Assembly: GCA_037384425.1 (NCBI GenBank)
Contig: JARROA010000011.1
Coordinates: 166,665-230,664 of the forward strand
Length of the DNA: 64,000 nt
Origin: Thiodiazotropha sp037384425
Lineage (GTDB): Bacteria > Pseudomonadota > Gammaproteobacteria > Chromatiales > Chromatiaceae
Direction of reading: 5' to 3'
Made by a program: the position numbers and the translations under genes. Of this stretch, positions 1-8,332 are shown in pieces. The notes below the pieces were generated by a model, which made no database searches, was not told the DNA's origin, and saw only the letters and a list, made by a program, of their open reading frames with translations. Within the stretch, counting starts at the first letter, position 1. Each line of letters begins with the position of its first letter.

Positions 1-930
1 CTTGATCAGGTGGGCGTTGGCCGCCATCACCGCCAGACTGTCACTGGGAGTGACGAAGAAGTCGTGTCCCAGGATCATGTTACGGTCACCATCGCCGTCG
101 GAGGCGGCGGCGAAATCGACCCCTTTGGGGCCGGATGCCAGCGCCACCAGTTCATGGGCATGTGCCAGGTTGGGATCGGGGTGCCCGCCACCGAAATCCT
201 CCATCGGCTTGCCATTGATGACCGAGCCGGGTTCGGCGCCCAGCATCCCCTCGAGGATATGCTGGGCGTAGGGGCCGGTGACGGCATGCATGGCGTCAAA
301 ACGCATTGTGAAGAAGCCGGAATTGAAGAGTTGGTGAATGCGTTCGAAATCGAACAGTTCCTCCATCAACGCGGCATAGTCCTCCACTGGATCGATGATC
401 ACGACTTCGGTGTCGCCGATGATGTGGCTGCCCTGCGCGTCGAGATCGAGCGGTTCGGAGTCCAAGGTGATGTAGCGGTCGATGTTACGGGTTCGCTCGA
501 AAATCGCTTCGGTGACCGATTCCGGCGCCGGTCCACCATTGGGCGTATTGAACTTGATGCCGAAGTCCTCATCGGGCCCACCGGGGTTGTGGCTGGCCGA
601 GAGAATGATCCCCCCCTGGGTCTTATATTTACGGATCACACAGGAGGCGGCGGGGGTCGACAGCAGTCCACCCTCTCCGACCAGAACCCGCTTCACGTCA
701 TTGGCTGCCGCCATCCGCAGGATGATCTGTATGGCCTGGCGGTTGTAGTATCGACCGTCACCGCCAACGACGAGTGTCCCACCTACGAGATCCGGGCGGG
801 TGTCGAAGATGGATTGAACGAAATTCTCCAGGTAGTTGGGGGTTTGGAAAAGCTTGACCTTTTTCCGCAGTCCAGAGGTCCCTGGGCGCTGATCGGAGAA
901 TGGCTGGGTTTCGACGGTGACTTTGTTCAT
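1..930 (-). CDS. pgm: Phosphoglucomutase (alpha-D-glucose specific), 3' end outside window
   Basis: Interconverts glucose-1-phosphate and glucose-6-phosphate in the cytoplasm, linking glycolysis with glycogen and sugar-nucleotide synthesis. The 310 codons in the window start at an ATG (928-930) and read to base 1 without a stop, so the C-terminal part lies to the left. The catalytic phosphoserine loop SASHNPGG is at residues 111-118 (Ser113 is the phosphate carrier), the Mg-binding DGDGDRN motif is near residue 280, and the PGM1-like stretch GHDFF follows it. These features match the eukaryotic PGM1/bacterial Pgm type rather than ManB/AlgC. It could supply glucose-1-phosphate for the exopolysaccharide genes elsewhere in the window; that link is inference. 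Confidence 0.95.
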   Translation of the reverse strand, partial: MNKVTVETQPFSDQRPGTSGLRKKVKLFQTPNYLENFVQSIFDTRPDLVGGTLVVGGDGRYYNRQAIQIILRMAAANDVKRVLVGEGGLLSTPAASCVIRKYKTQGGIILSASHNPGGPDEDFGIKFNTPNGGPAPESVTEAIFERTRNIDRYITLDSEPLDLDAQGSHIIGDTEVVIIDPVEDYAALMEELFDFERIHQLFNSGFFTMRFDAMHAVTGPYAQHILEGMLGAEPGSVINGKPMEDFGGGHPDPNLAHAHELVALASGPKGVDFAAASDGDGDRNMILGHDFFVTPSDSLAVMAANAHLIK

Positions 931-1028
931 TGAATAGATCCGAAGGTCTGTTGTTGCACCACTATTCAAACACCCCCGCAAAAAATAGAGAAGAGGGTGA
1001 GGGTTCGATGGCTCAGACGGGTCGCGTT

Positions 1029-1751
1029 TCAGAACTCGACCGGTTCGCCCTCCGGCGTGACCACCGGCAGACCGAAAATACGCCAGAGTTGCATGCCGCC
1101 ACGATAGTATCGGAGTTTGTCTTCAGGATACCCGATGCTGATCAATCCCCTGATGGCCGACGGGGACTGGCCACACCAGGGTCCATTGCACCAGAGCACC
1201 AGAGTCTTTGCCTGGGAGAAATCCCAGCCGGAGGTGGTCTGTTTCACCCCCAAGCGCATTAGCGACTCTTCCAGGGTGATGTCGTCTGCACCTTGGGCGG
1301 GATTGAGGTGGGTGTAGGGGATGTTCAGCGAGCCGGGTATCGTCCCCCGCCGATGCCAATCCGCTGTGCGTGCATCGATCAACAGTCCGTTTCCGCTCGC
1401 CAGGTCGTGTTGCATGAAGGCGAAAAGCTCGACCTCACCGATGGTCTCGACCCCCTCTGCCGCCAGCATGGGTTGGGCACAGAAGGGGGGACAGGGTCTC
1501 GATGTGCGGGCGAAATCGAACATCAACATGGCATCGGTGTCCTGATTGCGCCGGATCAGGATGGATTTGCCGCCATGATCCACCGTGAACTCCTCCAGTG
1601 TCGGTGTCATCTTCACTTCCAGTGCGGGCAGGGGCGTAGAAAGACACCACAATGTCACAAGCAGGAGAAGCGGGTAAATGTCAGTGATGTGGCGGGTGAG
1701 CGTCAAGGGGGCCTCCACGGACGGGATCAGATTCGGGTAGGACAAAGCCAT
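1029..1751 (-). CDS. Secreted or membrane-anchored rhodanese-like protein
   Basis: A 240-residue protein with one hydrophobic segment at about residues 27-43 (signal peptide or anchor), then an N-terminal domain containing CPPFC (residues 87-91), then a rhodanese domain from about residue 105. The active-site loop reads LWCNGPWCGQS with the catalytic Cys at 188 and a second Cys at 193. Rhodanese domains carry sulfane sulfur as a persulfide. The CPPFC-plus-rhodanese arrangement suggests a periplasmic sulfur or thiol-redox role, which would fit a sulfur oxidiser, but the substrate is not known. It is on the same strand as pgm, 98 bp upstream of it. The N-terminus has an unusual 25-residue leader before the hydrophobic stretch, so the true start may be internal. 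Confidence 0.8.
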   Translation of the reverse strand: MALSYPNLIPSVEAPLTLTRHITDIYPLLLLVTLWCLSTPLPALEVKMTPTLEEFTVDHGGKSILIRRNQDTDAMLMFDFARTSRPCPPFCAQPMLAAEGVETIGEVELFAFMQHDLASGNGLLIDARTADWHRRGTIPGSLNIPYTHLNPAQGADDITLEESLMRLGVKQTTSGWDFSQAKTLVLWCNGPWCGQSPSAIRGLISIGYPEDKLRYYRGGMQLWRIFGLPVVTPEGEPVEF

Positions 1752-1938
1752 GTTATCCGAGGCAATAGCGTGAAAACAGGGTGCCTATGGGGATGATCGC
1801 ATCAGGGGTCTGTGCCAGATAAGCGCATTTACCCACTCGACTTATGGCAGTCAGCTGCGTAATCTTTGCACCATTATGGGGAATTTGTGCTCGTGACCGC
1901 CCTGAAACCTCATTTCATTTTCAAGGGAACTCGCTGTT

Positions 1939-3381
1939 ATGACTTCTATATTCAGACTGAAAAAAATTCCGCTGCTGCTGGGTGGGCTTGGCATTTCGAC
2001 ACTCACATTGCCAGCAATCGCAGCTGACTGGATCGTTGTGCCCTCGGTGACGTTGGAACAGTCCTACACCGACAATGCCCTGCTGACCCACGACAATCAG
2101 GAAAACGAATCGATCACACTAGTGCGACCGGGTATCTCCCTCTATCGCGAAGGCGCCAAGGCAAAGGTCGATATCAACTATGCTCCCGAATATCGCCACT
2201 ATTGGGAGGATACCGAGGACGATGAGCTGATCCATTTTCTCCGCGGCGAAGGCAACGTGGAGCTGATGGATGAGCATCTCTACCTGGATGGCTGGGCCTC
2301 GGCCGATCTGACCAATATCACCAGTACCGGACGCACCGGTATCGGTGGCTTGACCGGGCGCGGTGCCAGTACCGAGATCTACACCGCCGGCCTCAGCCCC
2401 TATTTCAAATCGCGTTTCGGCAGCGTCAGTCTGTTCGAGGCCCGCTACACGCTCGATGCCGTCAATTACGCCGAGGGTGGCCTGGATGACAGCGTGGGGC
2501 AGCGTGCCGAACTGGTACTGGGTAGCGGTCCCGCCTTCACCAACCAGGTGTGGGAAGTGTCCAGTATGTACAGCATTGTGGACTACGATACCCTGAATGC
2601 GGATAACGAAGTCAGCCAATTGAGGGCGGAATTTATCCAGCAGCTGGTGCGCCAGTGGGCCGTGGCCTTTGCCGCCGGTTACGAGAACTACAACCTGGCC
2701 CTGAACGATGATATCGACGGTTCGCTCTGGAGCGTCGGAATCATCTATACACCGAATCCTCGCACCCGCCTGGCCCTGGGTGGCGGCGAGCGGGCTTTCG
2801 GTGACGACTACTATCTCGACTTTTCCCACCGTTCGCAGCGCACGATCTGGACCGCCAGCTACTACCGTGACGCCACCAGTGCCCGTAACGAGTTGTTACA
2901 TCCAACCCTGTTCCGACGCCAGGATACCTTCGGCAATCTGGTGCGCGATCCGGTGCTGGAGAACCCCCCGGGGCTCGATCGGGAGGGCTCGCCCACAATC
3001 AGCGCCGAATATTATATTCTGGAGCAATTCAACACCCGATTCACCTTTACCAGCGGCAGAACCACCCTCGATCTGGGGGCAGGTCATACCAAGCGTAACT
3101 ACGAGTTGGCTGTCGACGACACCCAGGATGTGGATGGCTTGGTGAGCCTGTCGCGGGTGATCAGCCCGCGTACCATCGCTTTCCTGCGGCTGAACTGGAA
3201 CGACCACGAGGAAGATGCGCTGAACTATCAGGAGTCGATCGCCACGCTCGGCGGCCGCTACCAGCTTGGAACCAATACCTTGCTGGCCATGCGGCTGGCC
3301 CACTTGAAGCGTGACGCGGAGATCGAGACGGAGAGCTACGACGAGAACAGCTTCAGCATCTCTCTTACCGCCACATTCTGA
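1939..3381 (+). CDS. Outer-membrane beta-barrel protein, PEP-CTERM-system type
   Basis: A 480-residue protein with a signal peptide (hydrophobic residues about 12-28, cleavage near AIAA). It then runs as alternating short beta strands rich in Tyr, Asp, Asn and aromatic residues, and ends in a C-terminal Phe (SLTATF), the usual outer-membrane insertion signal. The N-terminal start of the mature part (VPSVTLEQSYTDN) and the overall length resemble the TIGR03016 family of beta-barrels that accompany XrtA exopolysaccharide loci. The likely job is as an outer-membrane component or porin for polysaccharide export. Here it stands alone, about 30 kb from the XrtA block at 32-39 kb. Family membership is by recognition only; barrel topology is well supported. 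Confidence 0.78.
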   Translation: MTSIFRLKKIPLLLGGLGISTLTLPAIAADWIVVPSVTLEQSYTDNALLTHDNQENESITLVRPGISLYREGAKAKVDINYAPEYRHYWEDTEDDELIHFLRGEGNVELMDEHLYLDGWASADLTNITSTGRTGIGGLTGRGASTEIYTAGLSPYFKSRFGSVSLFEARYTLDAVNYAEGGLDDSVGQRAELVLGSGPAFTNQVWEVSSMYSIVDYDTLNADNEVSQLRAEFIQQLVRQWAVAFAAGYENYNLALNDDIDGSLWSVGIIYTPNPRTRLALGGGERAFGDDYYLDFSHRSQRTIWTASYYRDATSARNELLHPTLFRRQDTFGNLVRDPVLENPPGLDREGSPTISAEYYILEQFNTRFTFTSGRTTLDLGAGHTKRNYELAVDDTQDVDGLVSLSRVISPRTIAFLRLNWNDHEEDALNYQESIATLGGRYQLGTNTLLAMRLAHLKRDAEIETESYDENSFSISLTATF

Positions 3382-3400
3382 GCTTGACCCACCACGTTCA

Positions 3401-3441
3401 CCCCGGGATCGGACAATCTTCGAGTGTTTCCGACCCGGGGG
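3401..3441. terminator. GC-rich hairpin between beta-barrel gene and htpG
   Basis: CCCCGGGATCGGA pairs with TCCGACCCGGGG (one bulged A) around a 16-base loop. There is no T-run, so it is either a Rho-dependent end, an mRNA 3' stabiliser or an insulating structure just ahead of the heat-shock promoter. Confidence 0.5.
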
Positions 3442-3469
3442 TTGAAATTCGCACCCGCAATCCCCATCT
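3441..3469 (+). promoter_or_regulatory. Sigma-32 (RpoH) heat-shock promoter of htpG
   Basis: GTTGAAA (3441-3447), a 14-base spacer and CCCCATCT (3462-3469) match the RpoH consensus CTTGAAA-N11-16-CCCCATNT at all but the first base. It lies 70 bp upstream of the htpG ATG, the expected place, and htpG is a classic sigma-32 regulon gene. Confidence 0.88.
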
Positions 3470-3538
3470 CCCGCGGGATTGAAAAATTCCGCTAGCTTGG
3501 ATTCAACACCCCCGAAGATTTGGAGACCGTTAAGAACC

Positions 3539-5446
3539 ATGACCGTCGAAGCCCACAAGGAGACCCTGTCTTTTCAGGCCGAAGTCAGCCAGGTGCTCAA
3601 CCTGGTGATCCGTTCCCTCTACAGTAATAAGGAGATCTTTCTACGCGAACTCATCTCCAATGCCTCGGATGCGGCGGAGAAGCTGCGTTTCGAGGCCCTG
3701 ACGGATGAAGCGCTGTTCGAAAGCGATCCCGACCTGAGGATACGGGTGACCCTGGACAAGGAGCGGGGCACGGTGACCATTTCCGACAACGGCATTGGCA
3801 TGAGCCGGCAGGAGGTGACCGAGACCATCGGCAGCATCGCCAGTTCAGGCACCCGCAAGTTTTTCGAATCCATGTCGGGCGACCAGGCCAAGGACAGCGA
3901 GCTGATCGGCCAGTTCGGTGTCGGTTTTTACTCCGCCTTCATCGTTGCCGATAAGGTCACCCTGGAGACCCGCCGCGCCGGGCTGAGCGAGGAGCATGGC
4001 GTACGCTGGGAGTCGACAGGCGAGGGCGACTACAGCATCGAGAACGTGGACAAGCCGGGGCGTGGCACCGACGTGATCCTGCACCTGCGTGAGGACGAGA
4101 AGGAGTTCCTGGAGAACTATCGCCTGCGCAGCATCATCGGCAAGTTCTCCGACCACATCACCATCCCGGTGGAGATGGAGAAGGAGTATTACGGTGAGGA
4201 CGAGGAGAAGCCCGAGACGCCGGAGTTCGAGCGCGTCAACAAGGGCACGGCGCTCTGGATGCGCAACCGCTCGGAGATCACGGAAGAGGAGTATCACGAG
4301 TTCTACAAGCACGTCTCCCACGATTTCGAGGATCCCCTGAGCTATGTGCACAACCGGGTCGAGGGCACCAACGAGTACACCTCGCTGCTGTTCATCCCCC
4401 AGCGGGCGCCCTTCGATCTTTGGGATCGGGATCAGAAACATGGCGTGAAGCTGTTCGTGCGTCGGGTCTTCATCATGGACGAAGCGGAAAAGCTGATGCC
4501 GCGCTACCTGCGCTTCGTCAAGGGTGTGGTTGACGCCGACGACCTGCCCCTCAACGTCTCCCGCGAGATCCTGCAGCACAACCGTAAGATCGATACCATT
4601 CGCCAAGCCAACGTCAAGCGCATCCTCGGGGCGCTGGAGAAGCTGGCCGAGGAGGATGGGGAGAAGTATCAGACCTTCTGGGACCAGTTCGGCAAGGTCA
4701 TGAAGGAGGGGCCGGCTGAGGACTATGCCAACAAGGAGCGCATCGCCGGTCTGCTACGCTTCGCCTCCTCCCATAACGAGAGCGACGAACAGAGCGTCTC
4801 CCTGGCCGACTATGTGGGCCGCATGCGGGAGGGTCAGGACAAGATCTACTACATCACGGCCGATTCTGCGGCCGCCGCCCGATACAGTCCACACCTGGAG
4901 GTATTGAAGAAAAAGGGCATCGAGGTGCTGTTGCTCTCCGACCGGGTCGATGAGTGGCTGGTCACCAGCCTGCTCGAGTTCGATGGCAAATCCCTGCAAT
5001 CGGTGGCCAAGGGCGAACTCGATCTGGGTGAGCTCGAGGACCAGGAGGAGAAAGCAAGCAGCGAGAAGGAGGCCGAGACCCACAAGGACCTGATCAAGCG
5101 TATGCAGGATGTGCTCGGCGAGACGGTGAAGGAGGTACGCGCCAGTCACCGGCTGACCGACTCACCCGCCTGCCTGGTGGTGGAGGAGCACGACATGAGC
5201 GCCAACCTGGCGCGGGTGCTCAAATCGGTGGGGCAGGATGCGCCCCAGACCAAGCCGATCATGGAGGTCAATCTTACCCATCCCCTGCTGGAGCGGCTGG
5301 AGCAGGAGTCCGACGAGGAGCGTTTCAGCGACCTCTCCAAGGTGCTGTTCGATCAAGCCCAACTGGCGGAAGGCGGGCAGCTGGACGATCCCGCCGCCTT
5401 CGTGCGGCGTCTCAACAGCCTGATGCTCAAACTGGCCGGCGCCTGA
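3539..5446 (+). CDS. htpG: Molecular chaperone HtpG (bacterial Hsp90)
   Basis: A 635-residue cytoplasmic ATP-dependent chaperone, close to the 624 residues of E. coli HtpG. The N-terminal GHKL ATPase domain shows the ELISNASDA motif and DNGIGM, followed by GQFGVGFYS; the middle domain has the conserved NVSREILQ segment; the C-terminal dimerisation domain ends the protein. The start is set at the ATG at 3539 because MTVEAHKETLSFQAEV is the usual HtpG N-terminus; the reading frame extends 20 codons further upstream but that part overlaps the promoter. A near-perfect heat-shock promoter precedes it and a Rho-independent terminator follows, so it is a single-gene transcription unit. Confidence 0.98.
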   Translation: MTVEAHKETLSFQAEVSQVLNLVIRSLYSNKEIFLRELISNASDAAEKLRFEALTDEALFESDPDLRIRVTLDKERGTVTISDNGIGMSRQEVTETIGSIASSGTRKFFESMSGDQAKDSELIGQFGVGFYSAFIVADKVTLETRRAGLSEEHGVRWESTGEGDYSIENVDKPGRGTDVILHLREDEKEFLENYRLRSIIGKFSDHITIPVEMEKEYYGEDEEKPETPEFERVNKGTALWMRNRSEITEEEYHEFYKHVSHDFEDPLSYVHNRVEGTNEYTSLLFIPQRAPFDLWDRDQKHGVKLFVRRVFIMDEAEKLMPRYLRFVKGVVDADDLPLNVSREILQHNRKIDTIRQANVKRILGALEKLAEEDGEKYQTFWDQFGKVMKEGPAEDYANKERIAGLLRFASSHNESDEQSVSLADYVGRMREGQDKIYYITADSAAAARYSPHLEVLKKKGIEVLLLSDRVDEWLVTSLLEFDGKSLQSVAKGELDLGELEDQEEKASSEKEAETHKDLIKRMQDVLGETVKEVRASHRLTDSPACLVVEEHDMSANLARVLKSVGQDAPQTKPIMEVNLTHPLLERLEQESDEERFSDLSKVLFDQAQLAEGGQLDDPAAFVRRLNSLMLKLAGA

Positions 5447-5474
5447 GGCTTATTACTCCCTCCGGCGGTAGGAG

Positions 5475-5500
5475 AAGAGGGGGCTGGCCCCCCTCTTTTT
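5475..5500 (+). terminator. Rho-independent terminator after htpG
   Basis: AAGAGGGGG - CTGG - CCCCCTCTT stem with a following T-run, 29 bp after the htpG stop. Confidence 0.88.
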
Positions 5501-5525
5501 CCGTCTGCCTATACCCCGATAGCCT

Positions 5526-5600
5526 AGCCCGGATGCAACCAAGTGGAATCCGGGGATCGATGAGCCCACCCTCCCTGGATTACGCTCCGCTCCATCCAGG
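5526..5600. repeat. Intergenic palindromic (REP-like) element
   Basis: Two stem-loops in tandem: CCCGGAT/ATCCGGG (5528-5554) and CCTGGAT/ATCCAGG (5574-5600). Text of the form 'AGCCCGGATGCA...GGAATCCGGGG' is common as a dispersed intergenic repeat in gammaproteobacteria. It fills most of the 313-bp gap between htpG and adk. No other full copy is seen in the window; only AGCCCGGATGC recurs near 47857. Confidence 0.55.
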
Positions 5601-5759
5601 CTGCGCTGTGCTCGTCGGTTTCGGCCCGGCCTGGCGATGGCGGGCCTTGTGCTGTGCGGTATAAAGCCCCTGTATCGACCTATTCATAGCCTCGACTGGC
5701 CCGTTTGCCCGGCGCATGGCACACTCCCTGCACCAAGAGAACAACCAAGGGAGAGAGAC

Positions 5760-6407
5760 ATGCGCGTCATTCTGCTCGGTGGACCGGGCGCCGGAAAGGG
5801 CACCCAGGCCAATTTCATCAAAGAGAAATACAACATTCCCCAGATCTCCACCGGCGACATGCTGCGGGCTCACGTCAAGGCGGGCACTGAACTCGGTGTG
5901 GCGGCGAAGAAGATCATGGATGAGGGCGGACTGGTCTCCGACGACATCATCATGGGCATGGTGAAAGAGCGGATCAAAGAGGACGACTGCCAGAACGGTT
6001 ACCTGTTCGACGGATTTCCTCGCACCATCCCCCAGGCGGATGCGCTGAAAGAGGCGGGTATTCCCATCGACGCCGTGGTCGAGATCGACGTGCCCGATGA
6101 AGAGATCATCAAACGCATGTCCGGTCGCCGCGTGCACCTGGCGTCCGGGCGTACCTACCATGTGGTGTTCAATCCGCCCAAGGTCGAGGGCAAGGACGAT
6201 GAGACCGGCGAGGACCTGATCCAGCGTGATGACGACCAGGAGGAGACAGTCAAGGCCCGGCTCAAGGTCTACCACGACCAGACCGAACCCCTGATCGGCT
6301 TCTACACCAAGGAGGCCGAGGCGGGTGCCTGCAAGTACGTCAAGATCGCGGGCGTGGGCAGCGTCAATGAGATCCGTGATCAGATCTTCGCCGGACTCGA
6401 TTCCTAA
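5760..6407 (+). CDS. adk: Adenylate kinase
   Basis: A 215-residue cytoplasmic enzyme converting ATP + AMP to 2 ADP. The P-loop GGPGAGKGTQ is at residues 7-16, the AMP-binding region has STGDMLR, FDGFPRT is conserved, and the long LID insertion (about residues 120-160, GRRVHLASGRTYH) lacks zinc cysteines, as in E. coli Adk. The start is the ATG at 5760 preceded by GGGAGAGAGA; MRVILLGGPGAGKG is the canonical N-terminus, so the longer upstream frame is not used. It stands as a single gene between two intergenic hairpins. Confidence 0.98.
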   Translation: MRVILLGGPGAGKGTQANFIKEKYNIPQISTGDMLRAHVKAGTELGVAAKKIMDEGGLVSDDIIMGMVKERIKEDDCQNGYLFDGFPRTIPQADALKEAGIPIDAVVEIDVPDEEIIKRMSGRRVHLASGRTYHVVFNPPKVEGKDDETGEDLIQRDDDQEETVKARLKVYHDQTEPLIGFYTKEAEAGACKYVKIAGVGSVNEIRDQIFAGLDS

Positions 6408-6423
6408 GCCCGTCTGACTGCGC

Positions 6424-6445
6424 GGTAACGGGGCTGCCCGTTACC
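6424..6445 (+). terminator. Hairpin downstream of adk
   Basis: GGTAACGGG - GCTG - CCCGTTACC, a perfect 9-bp stem 17 bp after the adk stop. There is no U-tract, so termination is likely inefficient or Rho-assisted. Confidence 0.5.
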
Positions 6446-6539
6446 GGCAGGCGGTACAGGGTAATTGGCAGAAGTTACGGATTTCGTGGGGGAATTTATT
6501 AGCGATTTCTGATAGACTTCAGGGAAATTCACTCATTAC

Positions 6540-6926
6540 ATGGGACTCATTGTGGCTGTCGTTGAACTGACTAAAGAGAATTTTGAATCCACCATCACCG
6601 GCAATTCCTTTGTGATCGTCGATTTCTGGGCGCCCTGGTGCGGTCCCTGCCGCTCTTTTGCACCGACCTACGAGAAGGTCTCGGAAGATCACGAGGATGT
6701 GGTGTTCGCCAAGGTCAATACGGAAGAGGAACAGGAGCTGGCGATGCATTTTCAGGTGCGCTCCATTCCGACCCTGATGATCTTCCGCGACAATATCATC
6801 ATCTTCTCCCAGCCCGGCGCGCTGCCGGAGTCGGCTTTTCGTGAGCTGCTCAGCAAGGCCGGTGAACTGGATATGGACGAAGTACGGGCCCAGATCGAAG
6901 CCGAACAGGGTAAACAGGACGCCTGA
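6540..6926 (+). CDS. Thioredoxin-family protein
   Basis: A 128-residue cytoplasmic thiol-disulfide oxidoreductase. The active site WAPWCGPC places the redox cysteines at 34 and 37, and the cis-proline loop SIPT is at 75-78; the thioredoxin fold is complete to about residue 105 and followed by a 20-residue acidic helix absent from TrxA. The ATG at 6540 gives MGLIVAVVELT; a GTG at 6552 with GGGA just upstream is a possible alternative start. The gene is closed by a Rho-independent terminator, so it is probably monocistronic. It is a TrxA paralogue rather than TrxA itself, judging from the tail and neighbours. Confidence 0.9.
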   Translation: MGLIVAVVELTKENFESTITGNSFVIVDFWAPWCGPCRSFAPTYEKVSEDHEDVVFAKVNTEEEQELAMHFQVRSIPTLMIFRDNIIIFSQPGALPESAFRELLSKAGELDMDEVRAQIEAEQGKQDA

Positions 6927-6947
6927 TCGGCAGGTTCAGACCCGAGC

Positions 6948-6979
6948 GGCCTGGATGGGACCTCATCCAGGGCTTTTTT
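6948..6979 (+). terminator. Rho-independent terminator after the thioredoxin gene
   Basis: CCTGGATG/CATCCAGG stem followed by six T, about 20 bp after the stop. Confidence 0.85.
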
Positions 6980-7033
6980 CATGTGCGAAGGGATAGTAAT
7001 CTGCGGGTTCGCTGAAACGATTCCTGACAGACG

Positions 7034-7525
7034 ATGCAAAGATCCAACTATCCCTGGAGCCTCAAATTTCTCCGCATGCGCCATCCCAGCATGGATATGG
7101 TGCAGCGTCTCAGCGAGGAGAATTATCACCATATATTACGCCTTGCTCCCGATCTGCAGCTACTCGAAGGCAAGCATGTCTCCAGCTTGGGACATGGGGT
7201 TGACCTCCATCTCGATGTGCATGACCAGACGCCCTATACGAGCCTGATCCACCTGACCTACTATTTTCCTCATGGGGTCGGTCATTATCCCGATCCGGAC
7301 GCCACGCTCAGGGTCTATCACGATTTCCGTCAGGTGGATGTACTCGATCTACGGCAGTCGACGTTGCCGATGCGCAGGTGGGGCGGCAACCCGACACTGG
7401 AACAGCGCTGGAAGATCAATCTCTTTCTTTCCAAGTGGCTCAGCTACTGCATCTTGCAGGGACATCGATTTGCACTTGATTTTCAAGAGCATAAGCGGTC
7501 CCCTTCGGTTCAGGAAGTGATTTAA
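7034..7525 (+). CDS. DUF1249 (YqiB-like) protein
   Basis: A 163-residue soluble protein resembling the DUF1249/YqiB family: an N-terminal segment with LMxEENYHH-like spacing (RLSEENYHHILRLAPDL), then HLDVxDQTPYTS, LTYYF and ADVRVYHD-like (TLRVYHDFRQVDV) conserved blocks, and a C-terminal NLFLSKWLSYCILQGH helix. Molecular function is unknown. In E. coli yqiB sits near nudF and cpdA; that context is not kept here. A T-run terminator separates it from the upstream thioredoxin gene. Confidence 0.85.
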   Translation: MQRSNYPWSLKFLRMRHPSMDMVQRLSEENYHHILRLAPDLQLLEGKHVSSLGHGVDLHLDVHDQTPYTSLIHLTYYFPHGVGHYPDPDATLRVYHDFRQVDVLDLRQSTLPMRRWGGNPTLEQRWKINLFLSKWLSYCILQGHRFALDFQEHKRSPSVQEVI

Positions 7526-7576
7526 AAGCGTATTCGGGAAAGTCCATTTTAGGATCAAAGGTTCTCGCAGATGGGG

Positions 7577-7595
7577 ATAACTTAAGGTAAGTTAT
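7577..7595. promoter_or_regulatory. Perfect 19-bp palindrome upstream of gacA
   Basis: ATAACTTA - AGG - TAAGTTAT, a perfect 8-bp inverted repeat in AT-rich DNA, 90 bp ahead of the gacA start. It has the shape of a dimeric repressor/activator operator; the binding protein is not identifiable from sequence. Confidence 0.45.
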
Positions 7596-7684
7596 AAAGA
7601 ATGAGTCGGATATCGCCGCCAGTCTAATGAAGGACCTCTCTGTCGGCGTCGGGTGAGGGAAGCTATCCTGATGAGAAGCAATCA

Positions 7685-8332
7685 ATGATAACGGTTTTGC
7701 TGGTTGATGATCACGAGCTGATCAGGACCGGAGTAAGGGGGATTCTCGACAAGGCGCCCGATATCGAGGTGGCCGCTGAGGCATCGACCGGTGAGGAGGC
7801 CATCGATATCGTGCGTCAGATGACCCTCGATGTGGTTCTGATGGACGTGAATATGCCCGGTATGGGGGGTATCGAGGCCACCCGTAGGGTGTTGCGGGTC
7901 AATCCCGACCTCAAGGTCATTGCACTCACCGTTCTGGACGACGATCCTTTTCCCACCCGGCTGCACGAGGTCGGCGCCATGGGTTTTCTCACCAAAGGGT
8001 GCCCGGCGGATGAGATGCTGCGGGCGATACGCGCGGTCTACAACGGCCACCACTACATCGCTTCCGATGTGGCCAGGAAGCATACCCTCACCGAGTGGCA
8101 CGGACACGGCGACAATCCGTTCAAACAGCTCTCGTCCAGAGAGACCCAGGTGCTGCTGCAGATACTCGAAGGGCAGAAGAACCAGGAGATCTCCGATATC
8201 CTCTCGCTCAGTCCAAAGACGGTCAGCACCTATCGCCAGCGAATCTATGAAAAGCTCGATATCAAGAACGACGTGGAGCTGACCCGGCTCGCCTACCGCC
8301 ACGGCATTCTCAGCGACAGCCCGTCGGATTGA
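7685..8332 (+). CDS. gacA: Response regulator GacA/UvrY
   Basis: A 215-residue two-component regulator. The N-terminal receiver has the acidic pocket DDH (8-10), phospho-acceptor Asp54 (LMDVNMPGM) and Lys near residue 104; the C-terminal LuxR/NarL-type HTH (about residues 145-205) shows SSRETQVLLQI and SLSPKTVSTYRQRIYEKL. Length, the HTH sequence and the position ahead of uvrC identify it as GacA/UvrY/SirA, the partner of BarA/GacS that activates Rsm/Csr small RNAs. The kinase gene is not in the window. The stop codon overlaps the next gene's ATG by one base, so the glycosylase is likely translationally coupled. Confidence 0.95.
   Translation: MITVLLVDDHELIRTGVRGILDKAPDIEVAAEASTGEEAIDIVRQMTLDVVLMDVNMPGMGGIEATRRVLRVNPDLKVIALTVLDDDPFPTRLHEVGAMGFLTKGCPADEMLRAIRAVYNGHHYIASDVARKHTLTEWHGHGDNPFKQLSSRETQVLLQILEGQKNQEISDILSLSPKTVSTYRQRIYEKLDIKNDVELTRLAYRHGILSDSPSD

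Noticed and set aside
10..933. Long plus-strand open frame antisense to pgm
   Set aside because: It is the complementary shadow of a well-supported phosphoglucomutase; its product has no recognisable motif or ribosome site.
1850..1938. Possible sigma-54 promoter (TGGCAG...TGCG) before the beta-barrel gene
   Set aside because: The spacing between the GG and GC elements is one base too short, and the -12 box is off consensus.
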